Below the pieces are notes generated by a model. That model was not told the DNA's origin. It worked only from the letters and a program-made list of their open reading frames with translations, and did not search any database. Source: Paenibacillus sp. FJAT-29882 (lineage in GTDB: Bacteria > Bacillota > Bacilli > Bacillales > DSM-1321). From it: DNA of 64,000 nucleotides. The number at the start of each line of letters is the position of its first letter. Positions within the stretch are counted from its first letter, which is position 1. The stretch is from NCBI RefSeq assembly GCF_001510645.1, contig NZ_LMVB01000001.1, positions 1,478,436 through 1,542,435 of the forward strand, in the 5' to 3' direction. Positions 35,647-45,230 of the stretch are shown here, in pieces. The position numbers and the translations under genes are program-made.

Positions 35647-35781
35647 TCTTATCCTCCTAATAAAAAATTACTCCCTTTATAATAGACGTTTTATTCCAGA
35701 AATAGGTTTCAAAAAAACATAATTTTTAAAAAAAGACATAACAAGACCAAAGAACCCCATAAACTAGTATTAAGTATAATT

Positions 35782-35816
35782 TTTATCCCAGTTTAACTAA
35801 CCAATGGAAGTTTCAC
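35782..35816. repeat. Degenerate family A remnant (A11)
   Basis: The sequence tttatcccagtttaac is followed directly by taaccaatggaagtttcac. Both ends of the family are present but the central gggcagtaagaccccc is lost. Confidence 0.45.
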
Positions 35817-35938
35817 ATGATCTGTAAGCGTGACCTATACAAAACGTGGTCAAGCTATTGAAGGGACAAAAGATGTGACGAATTTAGTCTGTATGGTTAG
35901 AGTAATTAAACGGGGGAAAATAGAAATGAGGTGGAGTA

Positions 35939-37204
35939 ATGGCAATCCATGTGGTGAAAACCGGTGACACACTATGGTCAATTTCCCTCATGTATAAGAT
36001 TGATATAACCAGTCTTATGAATATAAATGGTTTGGTATTAAGCGCGGCAATCGTACCTGGTCTTGCGCTTTATATCCCAGAAACTACATTAAGGAATCGG
36101 CTGTATTATATTAAACCGAGAGATACATTATATGAAATAGCGAAAGTTTACGGAACGAGTGTGCAAGCTATCACGCAAGCAAATCCGGGCATCGAACCGT
36201 CTAACCTTCAAATTAATCGAAGGATTAGAATTCCTTCTCCTTATAAAAACAGGCTGATTACACTTGGTTTTTCATTTCCAGTTAGCGGAGGATTGGTTTT
36301 TACCAATCTTGAACAGCATGCCTATCAACTTACATATTTGGCGATTGTTGCATACTCCTTTACCAATGAAGGCAATGCCTATGTCGATGGAGATGACCAT
36401 GCACTTGTTGCGAAATGTAAACAAGTCGGAGTTAAACCGCTTTTGATGATCCGGAATTTTCAAGGTGGCGATTTTAATGCTGAATTGGTTGGGACTGTGT
36501 TAGCAAATCCAATCTATCGTACCAATTTAGTAAGAAGCATGATGAATTTCATAGAGGAAAAGGGGTATAGCGGTGTAAGCATGGACCTTGAATTTATCCC
36601 GCCAGCAAGACGTGAAGATTATGTATTATTACTTAGAGAATTGAAAGCTGCACTCGGTGCACGCATCCTTCATGTTAATGTTCATTCAAAAACGGAAGAT
36701 AATTTTTCAAATCGAATTGTTGGAGGACACGATTATCGCGCAATTGGGGAAGTGGCCGATCTTGTTGCGATTATGACAATTGATTATGGCTATCCAACAG
36801 GTCCGCCGAACCCCGTTTCTCCACTATGGTGGATGGCTCAAGTATTGCGGTATGGACTTGCCAATATCCCATCAATGAAGCTCCAAGCTGCCATCCCGTT
36901 GTATGCATATGACTGGATTGTTCCAAGTAATGTCACCACGGCCACTTCAGTAAAAAATGCCCAAAATCAAGCCATTGTTAAATGGAGCGAAATTAAGTAC
37001 AATCAAGCTTCAGCTTCCCCTTGGTACACTTATTTGGAAGGTGGCAATCAGCATACTGTCTGGTTTGAAGATATTCGGAGTATAACAGCTAAATATGAGT
37101 TGATTGATGGCTATCGCTTAGCTGGGACAACTTTTTGGCATATCGGATTGTCGTTTCCGCAGAATTGGGTGTACATGAATAATAATATACTTGTTTTGAA
37201 ATAG
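35939..37204 (+). CDS. sleL: Spore cortex-lytic N-acetylglucosaminidase (SleL/YaaH type)
   Basis: The 421-residue protein follows atgaggtggagta. Two LysM domains (residues about 2-46 and 52-97, the first with HVVKTGDTLWSIS) bind cortex peptidoglycan. A GH18-type domain (about 107-418) follows, with GYSGVSMDLEFIP carrying the catalytic Glu and TTFWHIGLSFPQNW near the end. Order and length match SleL/YaaH, which digests cortex fragments made by lytic transglycosylases during germination. No signal peptide is present, as usual for this protein, which is deposited from the mother cell. Confidence 0.92.
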   Translation: MAIHVVKTGDTLWSISLMYKIDITSLMNINGLVLSAAIVPGLALYIPETTLRNRLYYIKPRDTLYEIAKVYGTSVQAITQANPGIEPSNLQINRRIRIPSPYKNRLITLGFSFPVSGGLVFTNLEQHAYQLTYLAIVAYSFTNEGNAYVDGDDHALVAKCKQVGVKPLLMIRNFQGGDFNAELVGTVLANPIYRTNLVRSMMNFIEEKGYSGVSMDLEFIPPARREDYVLLLRELKAALGARILHVNVHSKTEDNFSNRIVGGHDYRAIGEVADLVAIMTIDYGYPTGPPNPVSPLWWMAQVLRYGLANIPSMKLQAAIPLYAYDWIVPSNVTTATSVKNAQNQAIVKWSEIKYNQASASPWYTYLEGGNQHTVWFEDIRSITAKYELIDGYRLAGTTFWHIGLSFPQNWVYMNNNILVLK

Positions 37205-37206
37205 AA

Positions 37207-37236
37207 ATAGTCCAAAAAGATTTGGATTTTTAGTTA
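37207..37236 (+). terminator. Short hairpin after sleL
   Basis: The sequence gtccaaaa, aga, tttggatttttag gives a 6-bp stem followed by a short T-run. It is weak but well placed. Confidence 0.5.
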
Positions 37237-37737
37237 TGGGTCAGCGTTACTTGTGAAAAATTTAAGTCCTTCCATATTTTTATTAGTATTGTCGGCTGCT
37301 TAATACCAAATATGGGTTTTGAATCATTCTAAATGAATTTCAATAATATGTAAAAATGATAATTTAAACGATAAGAACACCTTTTTATTAAAAGATCTCT
37401 GTTTTTTTTATCGGTAAAAGTGGGGAAATATAAAATTTAGAAGCAATTTTATTAATAAGTCTAAAAAGAATGTATCACTTTTCTTGAAATTCATATTAAT
37501 CCCGCCTTTAGTTGTTGTACAATAAATAGGGCATTTTTAATAAGTGAGAGAGGAATAAGGTAGTTCCTAAAGGGGCTATAACGTCACACTATATACACCT
37601 GGGGGATCTGACCCTTTCGTTATGGGGCAGTGTTATTAAGAATAGGTGTGAATGAACCCATTCTTTTTAAGCTAAATTGAATATCTCTCAATATATCACT
37701 AAGTACTATGGCTTTTTTACAACAAGGAGTGAACAAC
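37237..37737. other. 500-base intergenic region with a family B element
   Basis: No gene is seen. It is AT-rich with a family B element at 37568-37636 and the aaggagtgaacaac ribosome site of the next gene at its right end. A promoter for the next gene is not obvious. Confidence 0.45.
37568..37636. repeat. Family B element, short form (B3)
   Basis: It runs from aaggggctataacg to cgttatggggcag. The right half (gggatctgaccctttcgttat) is the reverse complement of the left arm of B1 (ataaccaaagggt...gac). The inner atataca/cacctgg region is short, so this is a small form. Confidence 0.7.
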
Positions 37738-38583
37738 ATGCAAAAATTAGTTAAACTTTCGGAACGATTTCTTTATTTAACACCTGTTCAAAAAACAGAC
37801 CGCCCGGTATTGGCTGCGGTTGTAGGAGATGATCAAACGCTGCTGATTGATGCGGGAAATTCCGTGAATCATACAAAATTGTTTCAAGAACAATTAGCAA
37901 ACCACGGCGTAAAAGGTGATTATCTTGTTCTTACCCATTCAGATTGGGATCATGTTTTTGGTTTAAATGAAATCAAGAGCCCGGTCATCGCGCAACAAAA
38001 AACAGCAGAAAATCTTAAACAGATGCAAACTTTATCTTGGGAAGATTCATTCTTGGACGAGCGAGTTGAAGCTGGAACTGAAATTCCATTTTGTGCAGAT
38101 GCAATAAAGCTAGAATTAGGCAGTGAACGAGATATCGTCCTTCCAATACCTCAACTTATTTTTGACAAAACGTTGCAAATTAATCTTGGTGGTGTTACAT
38201 GTATGATCGAGCATGTCGGTGGAGATCATGCTGATGATTCGACGATTATCTATCTGCCTGAAGAAAAGATTTTATTTCTAGGCGATTGTTTATATGCTAA
38301 TCTATATGCGGAAAAATGGAATTATACGGTGGGAAAATCGTTACAACTCGTGCAGAAATTAGAAACCTTTGAGGCAGAGACCATTTTTCTCTCCCATCAT
38401 CAATCTCCATTAACAAAGGAAGAATTCCAAAAACAGTTGTCCTTCATGAAGCTTTCAGCACAGCTTACTAAAAAACATAAAGGAAATAAACAAAACATTG
38501 AACAAGAACTTTCGCAAGTACTTGCCAGAGCATTGAGTGACGAGGAATTAGAAACTGTAGAATTTTATGTGAACGGTTTTTAA
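37738..38583 (+). CDS. Metallo-beta-lactamase fold hydrolase
   Basis: It has 281 residues; start is the ATG 8 bases after aaggagtg. Metal-binding motifs are LTHSDWDHVFG (H-x-D-x-D-H variant of HxHxDH with Ser-Asp), EHVGGDHADDS, LFLGDCLYAN (Asp) and LSHHQSP (His). The first motif lacks the second His of the classic HxHxDH (HSDWDH), as in several hydrolase subgroups, so the metal site may be altered. Substrate is unknown; hydroxyacyl-glutathione or lactone hydrolysis is typical of the superfamily. Confidence 0.85.
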   Translation: MQKLVKLSERFLYLTPVQKTDRPVLAAVVGDDQTLLIDAGNSVNHTKLFQEQLANHGVKGDYLVLTHSDWDHVFGLNEIKSPVIAQQKTAENLKQMQTLSWEDSFLDERVEAGTEIPFCADAIKLELGSERDIVLPIPQLIFDKTLQINLGGVTCMIEHVGGDHADDSTIIYLPEEKILFLGDCLYANLYAEKWNYTVGKSLQLVQKLETFEAETIFLSHHQSPLTKEEFQKQLSFMKLSAQLTKKHKGNKQNIEQELSQVLARALSDEELETVEFYVNGF

Positions 38584-38608
38584 ATAGTAGCAGGCTGAAA
38601 CTGAAAAA

Positions 38609-38650
38609 ATATCCCTAAGAGGTATAAGCTTCTTAGGGACATTTTTATCG
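38609..38650 (+). terminator. Terminator of the MBL hydrolase gene
   Basis: The arms tccctaaga and tcttaggga pair perfectly around ggtataagct, then catttttatc. Its T-run overlaps the start of the family A element A5. Confidence 0.75.
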
Positions 38651-38753
38651 CAGATTAACGGTCAGTAAGACCCATAACGAAAAAGACTTTGAGGAATCGA
38701 GAAAGAATAAGTGAGGGACAAAGAAAACCCCCACTGATGGAAGAGTCACTTTA
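38643..38753. repeat. Family A element, intermediate form (A5)
   Basis: It starts tttatcgcagattaacggtca, carries an inserted arm (gacttt-gaggaatcgagaaag) and ends acccccactgatggaagagtc plus actttatt. The inserted arm matches, with changes, the aaggcttagaggaatcaaag arm of A9 in reverse orientation. It ends one base before the stop codon of the MFS gene. Confidence 0.65.
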
Positions 38754-39983
38754 TTAATCTACATCATTATTTCTAACAAACGGTAATGAAACTAGATCAT
38801 TTTTTCTGACCAAGAACAAACTAAATGCGATAAAAATAAGCAGGGAAGCAAAGGTGAAAGTAGTTTTCACGCCATATGCTTCAGTAATGTAGCCTAAAAG
38901 CAAAACGGAAAGAGCAAATGTAAAGTTAATTACAACATTCCAAGAGGAATAGACTTTAGCTAACATTTTTTCAGTAGCATGATCCTGAATGACTTTAGTA
39001 AAAGCTATTTCCCGGATTTGCTGAGGGAAGCCATGTATTACTGTAATCAATAAAGAGAGTAGCGGGAGGCTCGTTACTCCAAATAAAAAGGTAAGCAGCG
39101 CGTCTACGAAAAGTCCGAATATGATATAGGTCTGTGAATGCTTTTCCATTTGAGAGGCGAAACGTAATGTAAGAATTCCGCCAACAATCATTCCTAAAAA
39201 ATGACCTGTATTTAAATAGCCCCACCATTCTTCACCACGATGTAACTGGTCTTCCACATACACATATAAAACAGCTGCGATCCAAATGCCTGAAGCAATG
39301 CTCGTTATAAAATCTGAGACTATAACGAGGCGAATCGGAGGTGCATGGTAAATGGCAACCCAGCCTGATTTAAACGAATCCCACCTCGTTGATTGAACAG
39401 ATTCTTCACTGTCTTTTTCAATAGCTAGATTGATATGCATCATACATACAGCAGAAAGAGCGTACAAAATGACCGTTAATAAAATGATAAAGCTGCTATC
39501 AGTGATTGCTAGCAGAATAGCACCAAGCGACCAGCCGGTTAAAGATACCCCCTGTGTCAAGACACTCAGAAAACCATTGGCCTTAATCCAGTCTTCTTTA
39601 GGTACTAAAAGCGGAGTAAGCGAGCTGCTGACGGGAGCCGCAACACCATCCAAGAGTGAGATTAAGGCTATACATATAGAAATCAAGAGAATCATTGGCT
39701 GCTCAAAGATAAATAGATAACAAACGAGTAAGATAAGCAATAGTGTTTTTAACCATTGAGATTGTACAAGTATTTGTTTAAGCGGAAATCGATCAATAAC
39801 CAGGGGGGCAAAAAGGTTACTAATAAAGCGAAACATCGTTGTCGTAAATGGCAGCAAGCTCATATAAAAAGCAGACCCGGTTAAAGCATAAATAAGAGAA
39901 ATTAACCCGACCACATAGAAAATATCCCCCAAATTCGCAAACACTTGCCCAACCCAAAGAAATCGAAATGATTTATTTTTCAT
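38754..39983 (-). CDS. MFS efflux transporter
   Basis: The 409-residue protein follows aaaggaatgagacg. Twelve hydrophobic segments are distributed as in the major facilitator superfamily, with NLGDIFYVVGLISLIYALTGSA in the first helix pair and APVSSSLTPLLVPKEDWIKANG between helices 4 and 5. The pattern is of the MefA/macrolide-type proton-driven efflux group. The substrate cannot be predicted. The gene is divergent from the ABC exporter at 40291, and an inverted repeat sits between them. Confidence 0.85.
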   Translation of the reverse strand: MKNKSFRFLWVGQVFANLGDIFYVVGLISLIYALTGSAFYMSLLPFTTTMFRFISNLFAPLVIDRFPLKQILVQSQWLKTLLLILLVCYLFIFEQPMILLISICIALISLLDGVAAPVSSSLTPLLVPKEDWIKANGFLSVLTQGVSLTGWSLGAILLAITDSSFIILLTVILYALSAVCMMHINLAIEKDSEESVQSTRWDSFKSGWVAIYHAPPIRLVIVSDFITSIASGIWIAAVLYVYVEDQLHRGEEWWGYLNTGHFLGMIVGGILTLRFASQMEKHSQTYIIFGLFVDALLTFLFGVTSLPLLSLLITVIHGFPQQIREIAFTKVIQDHATEKMLAKVYSSWNVVINFTFALSVLLLGYITEAYGVKTTFTFASLLIFIAFSLFLVRKNDLVSLPFVRNNDVD

Positions 39984-40103
39984 CGTCTCATTCCTTTAGA
40001 TGATATTGGTAAGCTGTTTAGTGGTTACGAATGGATTCCTACATGTTTTTCGCTCCTTTGGAGATATCGTTTATGTTCCGGAATAATGATAGGAGCATTT
40101 TAC

Positions 40104-40137
40104 CACAATTTCAGCAAACCTTCTACATGAAATTGTG
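40104..40137. promoter_or_regulatory. 10-bp perfect inverted repeat between divergent transporters
   Basis: cacaatttca, 14 bases, tgaaattgtg. It lies 121 bases upstream of the MFS start and about 155 bases before the exporter start. It has no T-run and could be an operator for a shared regulator. Inference only. Confidence 0.35.
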
Positions 40138-40231
40138 TGCGTAAAAAGAATATTCAGAAATAAAAATGCTCAAATTTCAAGTACTCCAAGACTTCATTCG
40201 GAGTAAGGGGGTATTCCTTATTATAGAGCAC

Positions 40232-40260
40232 TTGTTTATTTCCTTTGCTGGTCCTATAAT
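40232..40260 (+). promoter_or_regulatory. Promoter of the ABC exporter gene
   Basis: TTGTTT (40232-40237), a 17-base spacer and a perfect TATAAT (40255-40260), 30 bases before the ATG at 40291. Confidence 0.6.
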
Positions 40261-40290
40261 TCTAGTATTATAGGAAAGGGGATACGATTA

Positions 40291-42006
40291 ATGATTCGAC
40301 GATTTTATTCTTATTATAAGCCACACCGACGTTTGTTTGTGATTGACTTTAGCTGCGCAGTTATCGTGGCTTTACTTGAATTGGCCTTTCCGCTAGCTGT
40401 GCAATGGTTCATTGATAGCTTGCTTCCAGGTGAAGATTGGCCAACAATCGTAACCGTAAGTGTTGGTTTGTTAGTGCTATACATAATCAGTACGTTATTG
40501 CAGTATATCGTGAACTATTGGGGACATATGCTCGGAATCAATATAGAAACAGACATGCGTCAGCAGCTGTTTCAACATGTACAAAAGCAATCTTTTAAAT
40601 TTTTTGATAATACGAAAACAGGTCATATTATGAGTCGGATTACCAATGATTTATTTGATATTGGCGAGCTTGCCCATCACGGACCAGAGGATTTATTCAT
40701 TGCCGTTATGACATTCTTCGGTGCTTTTTGGATCATGATGACGATCAATATCCAACTTGCTCTTGTGACAGTTTGTATTATACCGTTACTTGTTGTGCTT
40801 ATTGTATTCAGTAATATGAAAATGAACAAAGCCTGGAAGCAGATGTATACGGAAGTGGCGGATGTGAATGCACGTGTGGAAGACAGTGTATCAGGTGTAC
40901 GTGTAGTCCAATCTTTTACAAATGAAAAGTATGAAATGGACCGATTCGCTGTCAATAACAAGAAATTCAGAAGAGCAAAGCTACTCGGCTATAAAGTGAT
41001 GTCCTTCAGCTCATCGGGAATATACATGATGACTCGCTTCATGACTCTTGCCGTATTGGTAGTTGGTGCTTGGTTAGTATACGAAAACCGTCTATCGTAC
41101 GGTCAAATGGTAGGGTTTGTCTTATATGTGAATGTGTTATTTAAACCTGTGGATAAAATCAGCGCCTTGATGGAGTTGTATCCAAAAGGGATGGCTGGCT
41201 TTAAGCGATTTACCGAACTTCTTGATGTCAATCCAGATGTACAAGATAAGCCGGGTGCTGAGGTTGTTGCGTCGTTACAAGGTGACATCTCATTTTCAAA
41301 TGTCAGCTTTGGTTATGATGATAAAAGAACGGTATTAAACGAGATTGATTTGACCATTCAAGCTGGTGAAACAGTTGCCTTTGTCGGTCCATCTGGTGCT
41401 GGAAAAACTACAATCTGCTCGTTGATTCCAAGATTCTACGATGTTACAAAAGGTAGCATTAAAATCGACGGAATTGATATTCGAGAGATGACAAAGCAAT
41501 CACTACGATCAAAAATTGGTATTGTGCAGCAAGATGTGTTTTTGTTTACTGGAACTTTGAAAGAAAACATAGCTTATGGAATGCTATGTGCAACAGACGA
41601 ACAAATTCATGATGCCGCAAAAAAGGCACATCTTGAAAGCTTTGTTGCTGGACTTCCAGATGGTTACGAAACTCAAATTGGTGAGCGTGGTCTAAAATTA
41701 TCTGGCGGACAGAAACAGCGGATCGCCATTGCGCGGATGTTCTTGAAAAATCCGCCAATCTTAATCCTCGATGAAGCCACATCGGCATTGGATACAGAGA
41801 CAGAGATGATTATTCAAGAAGCATTATCGGAGCTTGCTGTGAACAGAACGACTTTAGTTATTGCCCACAGGCTAGCAACGATTCGTAACGCTGACCGGAT
41901 AGTAGTTGTTACTGAAGAAGGAATTGCAGAGCAAGGGAAGCATGATGAGTTGATTGATCAGGGTGGAATATTCGCGAACTTGCATCGCGTACAGTTTCAA
42001 AGATAA
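40291..42006 (+). CDS. ygaD: ABC exporter, fused membrane and ATPase half-transporter (YgaD-like)
   Basis: The 571-residue protein follows aggaaaggggatacgatta. Six helices cover about residues 15-300, then the nucleotide-binding domain with Walker A GPSGAGKTT (about 367), Q-loop IVQQDVFLF, signature LSGGQKQR, Walker B ILILDEATSALD and switch His (AHRLAT). It forms a homodimer or pairs with another half. It resembles B. subtilis YgaD/YfiB multidrug-type exporters (MsbA/Sav1866 fold). Substrate is probably lipophilic. Confidence 0.9.
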   Translation: MIRRFYSYYKPHRRLFVIDFSCAVIVALLELAFPLAVQWFIDSLLPGEDWPTIVTVSVGLLVLYIISTLLQYIVNYWGHMLGINIETDMRQQLFQHVQKQSFKFFDNTKTGHIMSRITNDLFDIGELAHHGPEDLFIAVMTFFGAFWIMMTINIQLALVTVCIIPLLVVLIVFSNMKMNKAWKQMYTEVADVNARVEDSVSGVRVVQSFTNEKYEMDRFAVNNKKFRRAKLLGYKVMSFSSSGIYMMTRFMTLAVLVVGAWLVYENRLSYGQMVGFVLYVNVLFKPVDKISALMELYPKGMAGFKRFTELLDVNPDVQDKPGAEVVASLQGDISFSNVSFGYDDKRTVLNEIDLTIQAGETVAFVGPSGAGKTTICSLIPRFYDVTKGSIKIDGIDIREMTKQSLRSKIGIVQQDVFLFTGTLKENIAYGMLCATDEQIHDAAKKAHLESFVAGLPDGYETQIGERGLKLSGGQKQRIAIARMFLKNPPILILDEATSALDTETEMIIQEALSELAVNRTTLVIAHRLATIRNADRIVVVTEEGIAEQGKHDELIDQGGIFANLHRVQFQR

Positions 42007-42017
42007 AACATAGAGTG

Positions 42018-42121
42018 AGGATGCCCCAAAAGGCTCAGACTCAGTACTAAACTTACGTACATTTCATGTGAATTGTATGTAATAGTTGCGGAGTCTGACC
42101 CTTTTCTTATGGGCCGTCCTT
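42018..42121. repeat. Family B inverted-repeat element (B4)
   Basis: It runs from aggatgccccaaaaggctcag to ttatgggccgtcctt. The inner part gtacatttcatgtgaattgtat is near that of B2, and ggagtctgaccc is shared. It follows the exporter stop by 11 bases and may act as its terminator. Confidence 0.72.
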
Positions 42122-42244
42122 ATTTTTTATGTATAAGAAACTTTAAATCCACAGTCCCTTTTCTTATCTCATGTTACTCACTGTTGTTAAATATCCTGAG
42201 ATTTTGATAAACTGATAAAAAGAAGATTCAGAGGAGTGTTTTGT

Positions 42245-42967
42245 TTGGTGAATGCTGTATATAAAATCCCGCCTGTAGGCGAGTTTTTAACTTTCGAAAA
42301 TAGGGAAGAATACATTGAAAAAGGTTTAGAATGGAGTTTGTTTACCGCCAGATCGGTTAAAGATGAAGTATGGTTTAAAACGCCCCATTATCAAGGGAAA
42401 GTAAAGCTTGCAGGTTTCCAGGTTTACTCGAATGGCTTTAACACGATTGTTGTAGAATTTGAAGATGGTTCACTAAGCTGTATTCATCCAGCCTATTTGA
42501 AGGAAATGCAAAGTAACAGCTTTGGCAAGGAATTATTGAGCGGTCCTGCTGAAGAAACAGCAATTGAGGTTACGAATGACACCATTGAAGCGCTAGTTGA
42601 AGAAATTGTACCTGAAAAAGAATCGAAGCCTAAAGAAAAAAAACCAAAAAAAGAAAAGAAGCCTAAATTAGCGCTGCCTGAAGATAAAGTTCACTTCACC
42701 GCCAAAATCAAAGAATTTACCGCAAAAATGAATCATTTCACTGGTGAGGAAGATGAAGTGATTCTGTTGGAAAATGTCCAGATTACTGGAGAATCAGAGT
42801 TATTTATTGGCGATGCGTGGTGTGCCTATAGCAAGACGTTAAAAAAACTTGAGTTAGAAGAACAAGACCAGCTTGAATTTGACGGTAAAATCGTTGATAA
42901 AAAATTTAATAAAGAAATCCTGTATAAGATAAATAACCCGTCAAAATTAAAAAAAGAAGTGAACTAA
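42245..42967 (+). CDS. Unknown two-domain protein with a Lys-rich linker
   Basis: It has about 240 residues; start is TTG 42245 or GTG 42248 after agaggagtg. Residues 1-90 form a compact beta-rich region (EFLTFENREEYIEKGLEWSL, then VVEFEDGSLSCIHPAYLKEM). A charged linker (about 110-145) rich in KPK and EKK leads to a second beta-rich region of about 95 residues (VHFTAKIKEFTAKMNHFTG), perhaps OB-like. No membrane segment or signal is seen. I do not recognise the family. Confidence 0.65.
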   Translation: MVNAVYKIPPVGEFLTFENREEYIEKGLEWSLFTARSVKDEVWFKTPHYQGKVKLAGFQVYSNGFNTIVVEFEDGSLSCIHPAYLKEMQSNSFGKELLSGPAEETAIEVTNDTIEALVEEIVPEKESKPKEKKPKKEKKPKLALPEDKVHFTAKIKEFTAKMNHFTGEEDEVILLENVQITGESELFIGDAWCAYSKTLKKLELEEQDQLEFDGKIVDKKFNKEILYKINNPSKLKKEVN

Positions 42968-43230
42968 CAATGTAAATTCACTAAATTGATTTTTTTAACA
43001 AAATCCGTACTAAATCTTTAAACGAAATAGGAATTATGATAAATAAGATGGAATAATTTCGAAACATAAGAGGTAATTTACTAAAGTGGAATGATCCAAA
43101 TGAGCAGAAGGACATGTTTAGTGGAGAAGCAGAAAAGGGTACATTTCTTAATTATAAGGTAAAGAAGGAAGACTACTGCTATCGCCCAATTTCAGTCTTT
43201 AACCATTACATAAGAAAGAGGAACCTGCCT

Positions 43231-44217
43231 ATGAGTGAATTACTTAAATTACTGAAGCAAGGTAATAAATCAGCGATGATCGCTGCTTGTGTTAATGCAA
43301 TTATTGCTATCTTAAAAGCAGTCGCTTATTTCATGACCGGAAATGTCGCGATGTTTGCCGAAATGTTACATAGTATAGGAGATGCGGCCAATCAATTCTT
43401 CGTATTTGTTGGCTCAGCTCTAAGTAAAAAAGCACCTACAGACCGTTTTCCAGAAGGCTTTGGTCGACTTGTTAACCTCGTATTATTGGGAGCTGTACTT
43501 ATCGTAGGAATCATGTCGTATGAAACAATTAAAGAAGGGATTCACCATATCATTCATCCAGCTCAATCTACTGGGATCGCCATCAATCTTGCTGTACTTA
43601 TTGTAGCAGTAATTCTTGAAACGTATGTATTATTTAAAGCGATGAAAGAGGTACTTCATGAAACAGGGATAGAAGCAAAAGGATTTGCGATTGTTACGAA
43701 AAGCTTTGGGGCTTATAAAAAAGCGAAACCAGCAACAAAACTGGTGTTTTTAGAAGACTTCGTTGCTACAGCTGGAGGAGTTCTCGCTATTGTGGCTATT
43801 TTATTGTCACATTACACTGCGTTTGCTCAAGCAGAAGGGATTGCTTCTGTCATGATTGGGGGGATGATGTTCTTTGTAGTAGGTAGAGTTTTTTTAGATA
43901 ATGCAGCAGGTGTACTCGGAGAATCTGATATAGAAATCCGAAATAAAATTGGCAATATGGTCATTAAGGATCCAGACGTGAAAGACATTCAAGAAATCAC
44001 TGTATTAAAAGAAGGGGAGCATCTACATGTCGAACTAGAAGTTGAGCTGGATGCATCGATTACGATAGCTGAAGCGGATGATATAAAAGATCGGTTAGTT
44101 GAAGCGATCAGCAAGGAAAGAGGTGTCACGGACGTCACGGTCGAATTCGATGAAGATGATGGGGTTCAGACATGGAAGGAAAGTTCTGCAGAACTAAATG
44201 CCCCTGATGAAAAATAA
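43231..44217 (+). CDS. Cation diffusion facilitator family transporter
   Basis: It has 328 residues. I choose the ATG that follows agaaagaggaacctgcct because the protein then starts MSELLKLLKQGNKSAMIAAC, as in the family; upstream in-frame codons to 43114 add a non-conserved tail. Helix 2 has the metal site EMLHSIGDAANQ (H-x3-D). Helix 5 has LEDFVATAGG where many members have HxxxD, so the second site uses Glu/Asp, which points away from a classic zinc transporter. The C-terminal domain (about 225-300) is the cytosolic metal-sensing fold. It probably exports a divalent cation by proton exchange. Confidence 0.87.
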   Translation: MSELLKLLKQGNKSAMIAACVNAIIAILKAVAYFMTGNVAMFAEMLHSIGDAANQFFVFVGSALSKKAPTDRFPEGFGRLVNLVLLGAVLIVGIMSYETIKEGIHHIIHPAQSTGIAINLAVLIVAVILETYVLFKAMKEVLHETGIEAKGFAIVTKSFGAYKKAKPATKLVFLEDFVATAGGVLAIVAILLSHYTAFAQAEGIASVMIGGMMFFVVGRVFLDNAAGVLGESDIEIRNKIGNMVIKDPDVKDIQEITVLKEGEHLHVELEVELDASITIAEADDIKDRLVEAISKERGVTDVTVEFDEDDGVQTWKESSAELNAPDEK

Positions 44218-44236
44218 TAGAAAACGGATCTAACCA

Positions 44237-44277
44237 AAAAAAGCCTGCCTATCTTCATTATGTCAGGTCTTTTTGTT
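44237..44277 (+). terminator. Terminator of the CDF gene
   Basis: aaaaagcctg and caggtcttttt flank a 17-base AT-rich loop, giving an imperfect stem with a clear T-run. Confidence 0.65.
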
Positions 44278-44344
44278 GTGAAAATTAGCAATTTCTATTA
44301 TGGTTTAAAGGTAGCTGGGGAATTCAAGTGTAAGGAGGGAGAAA

Positions 44345-45121
44345 ATGAAATCAATTATACGCCAAGAATTGAAGCGAATTGAACAAGAATTTGATGTAAC
44401 GATTGTTTATGCATGTGAATCTGGAAGTAGGGCATGGGGTTTCCCTTCTAAAGACAGTGACTATGATGTTCGTTTTATTTACGTCCACAAACCAGAATGG
44501 TATTTATCAATTGATAACAATAAGCGAGACGTGATTGAGATTCCAATTAATGATTTACTTGACATAAATGGATGGGAAATCACAAAAGCGTTACGATTGT
44601 TCCGCAAATCCAATCCACCTCTATTAGAATGGATGCATTCAAGCATTGAGTATTACACGGCCTATACTACGATCCAGCAAATGCGCAACTTGGAGAATAG
44701 TATGTTTACCCCTATCTCTTGTATGTATCATTATTTACATATGGCCAAAGGCAATTATAGGGACTATTTACAGCAGAATTCTGTGAAAATCAAGAAATAT
44801 TTTTACGTTTTACGTCCGTTACTAGCTGCAAAGTGGATTGAAACATACAATGAAGTCCCGCCAATTGAATTTCAAGCTCTATTAGCAGTATTAGTTCCTG
44901 AAGGAAAATTGAAGGACGAAATTACAACTTTGCTAGAGAGAAAAATAGCAGGTGATGAATTAGATTATGAGCCAAGAATACAGATAATCAATCAATTTAT
45001 CGAAAGTGAAATTCCTCGTCTTGAACAATATGCAAAATCTTTACATAAGGAAGTTACCGATCCAACAACAGACTTAAATCTGCTATTTAGAAACACACTG
45101 CAAGAGGTGTGGGTAAATTAA
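44345..45121 (+). CDS. RlaP-type nucleotidyltransferase (YcgL-like)
   Basis: The 258-residue protein follows gtaaggagggagaaa. It has the DNA-polymerase-beta nucleotidyltransferase signature: CESGSRAWGFPSKDSDYDVRFIYVH (GS motif and the DxD metal pair, within residues 20-45). It belongs to the group called RNA repair pathway DNA polymerase beta family (PF10127), whose members include B. subtilis YcgL. The role is unproven; tRNA repair or nucleotidylation has been proposed for the group. It is monocistronic or cotranscribed with the HAD gene 109 bases downstream. Confidence 0.85.
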   Translation: MKSIIRQELKRIEQEFDVTIVYACESGSRAWGFPSKDSDYDVRFIYVHKPEWYLSIDNNKRDVIEIPINDLLDINGWEITKALRLFRKSNPPLLEWMHSSIEYYTAYTTIQQMRNLENSMFTPISCMYHYLHMAKGNYRDYLQQNSVKIKKYFYVLRPLLAAKWIETYNEVPPIEFQALLAVLVPEGKLKDEITTLLERKIAGDELDYEPRIQIINQFIESEIPRLEQYAKSLHKEVTDPTTDLNLLFRNTLQEVWVN

Positions 45122-45230
45122 AAATTTATTCCGGTTAAACAAGCTGTATTTCCTCGTCAGCTGGAGATTAAGCATAAAAATGAAAAAGCGAATGAAATTC
45201 AACTGATACGCTCGAAAGGATGAAATCAAA

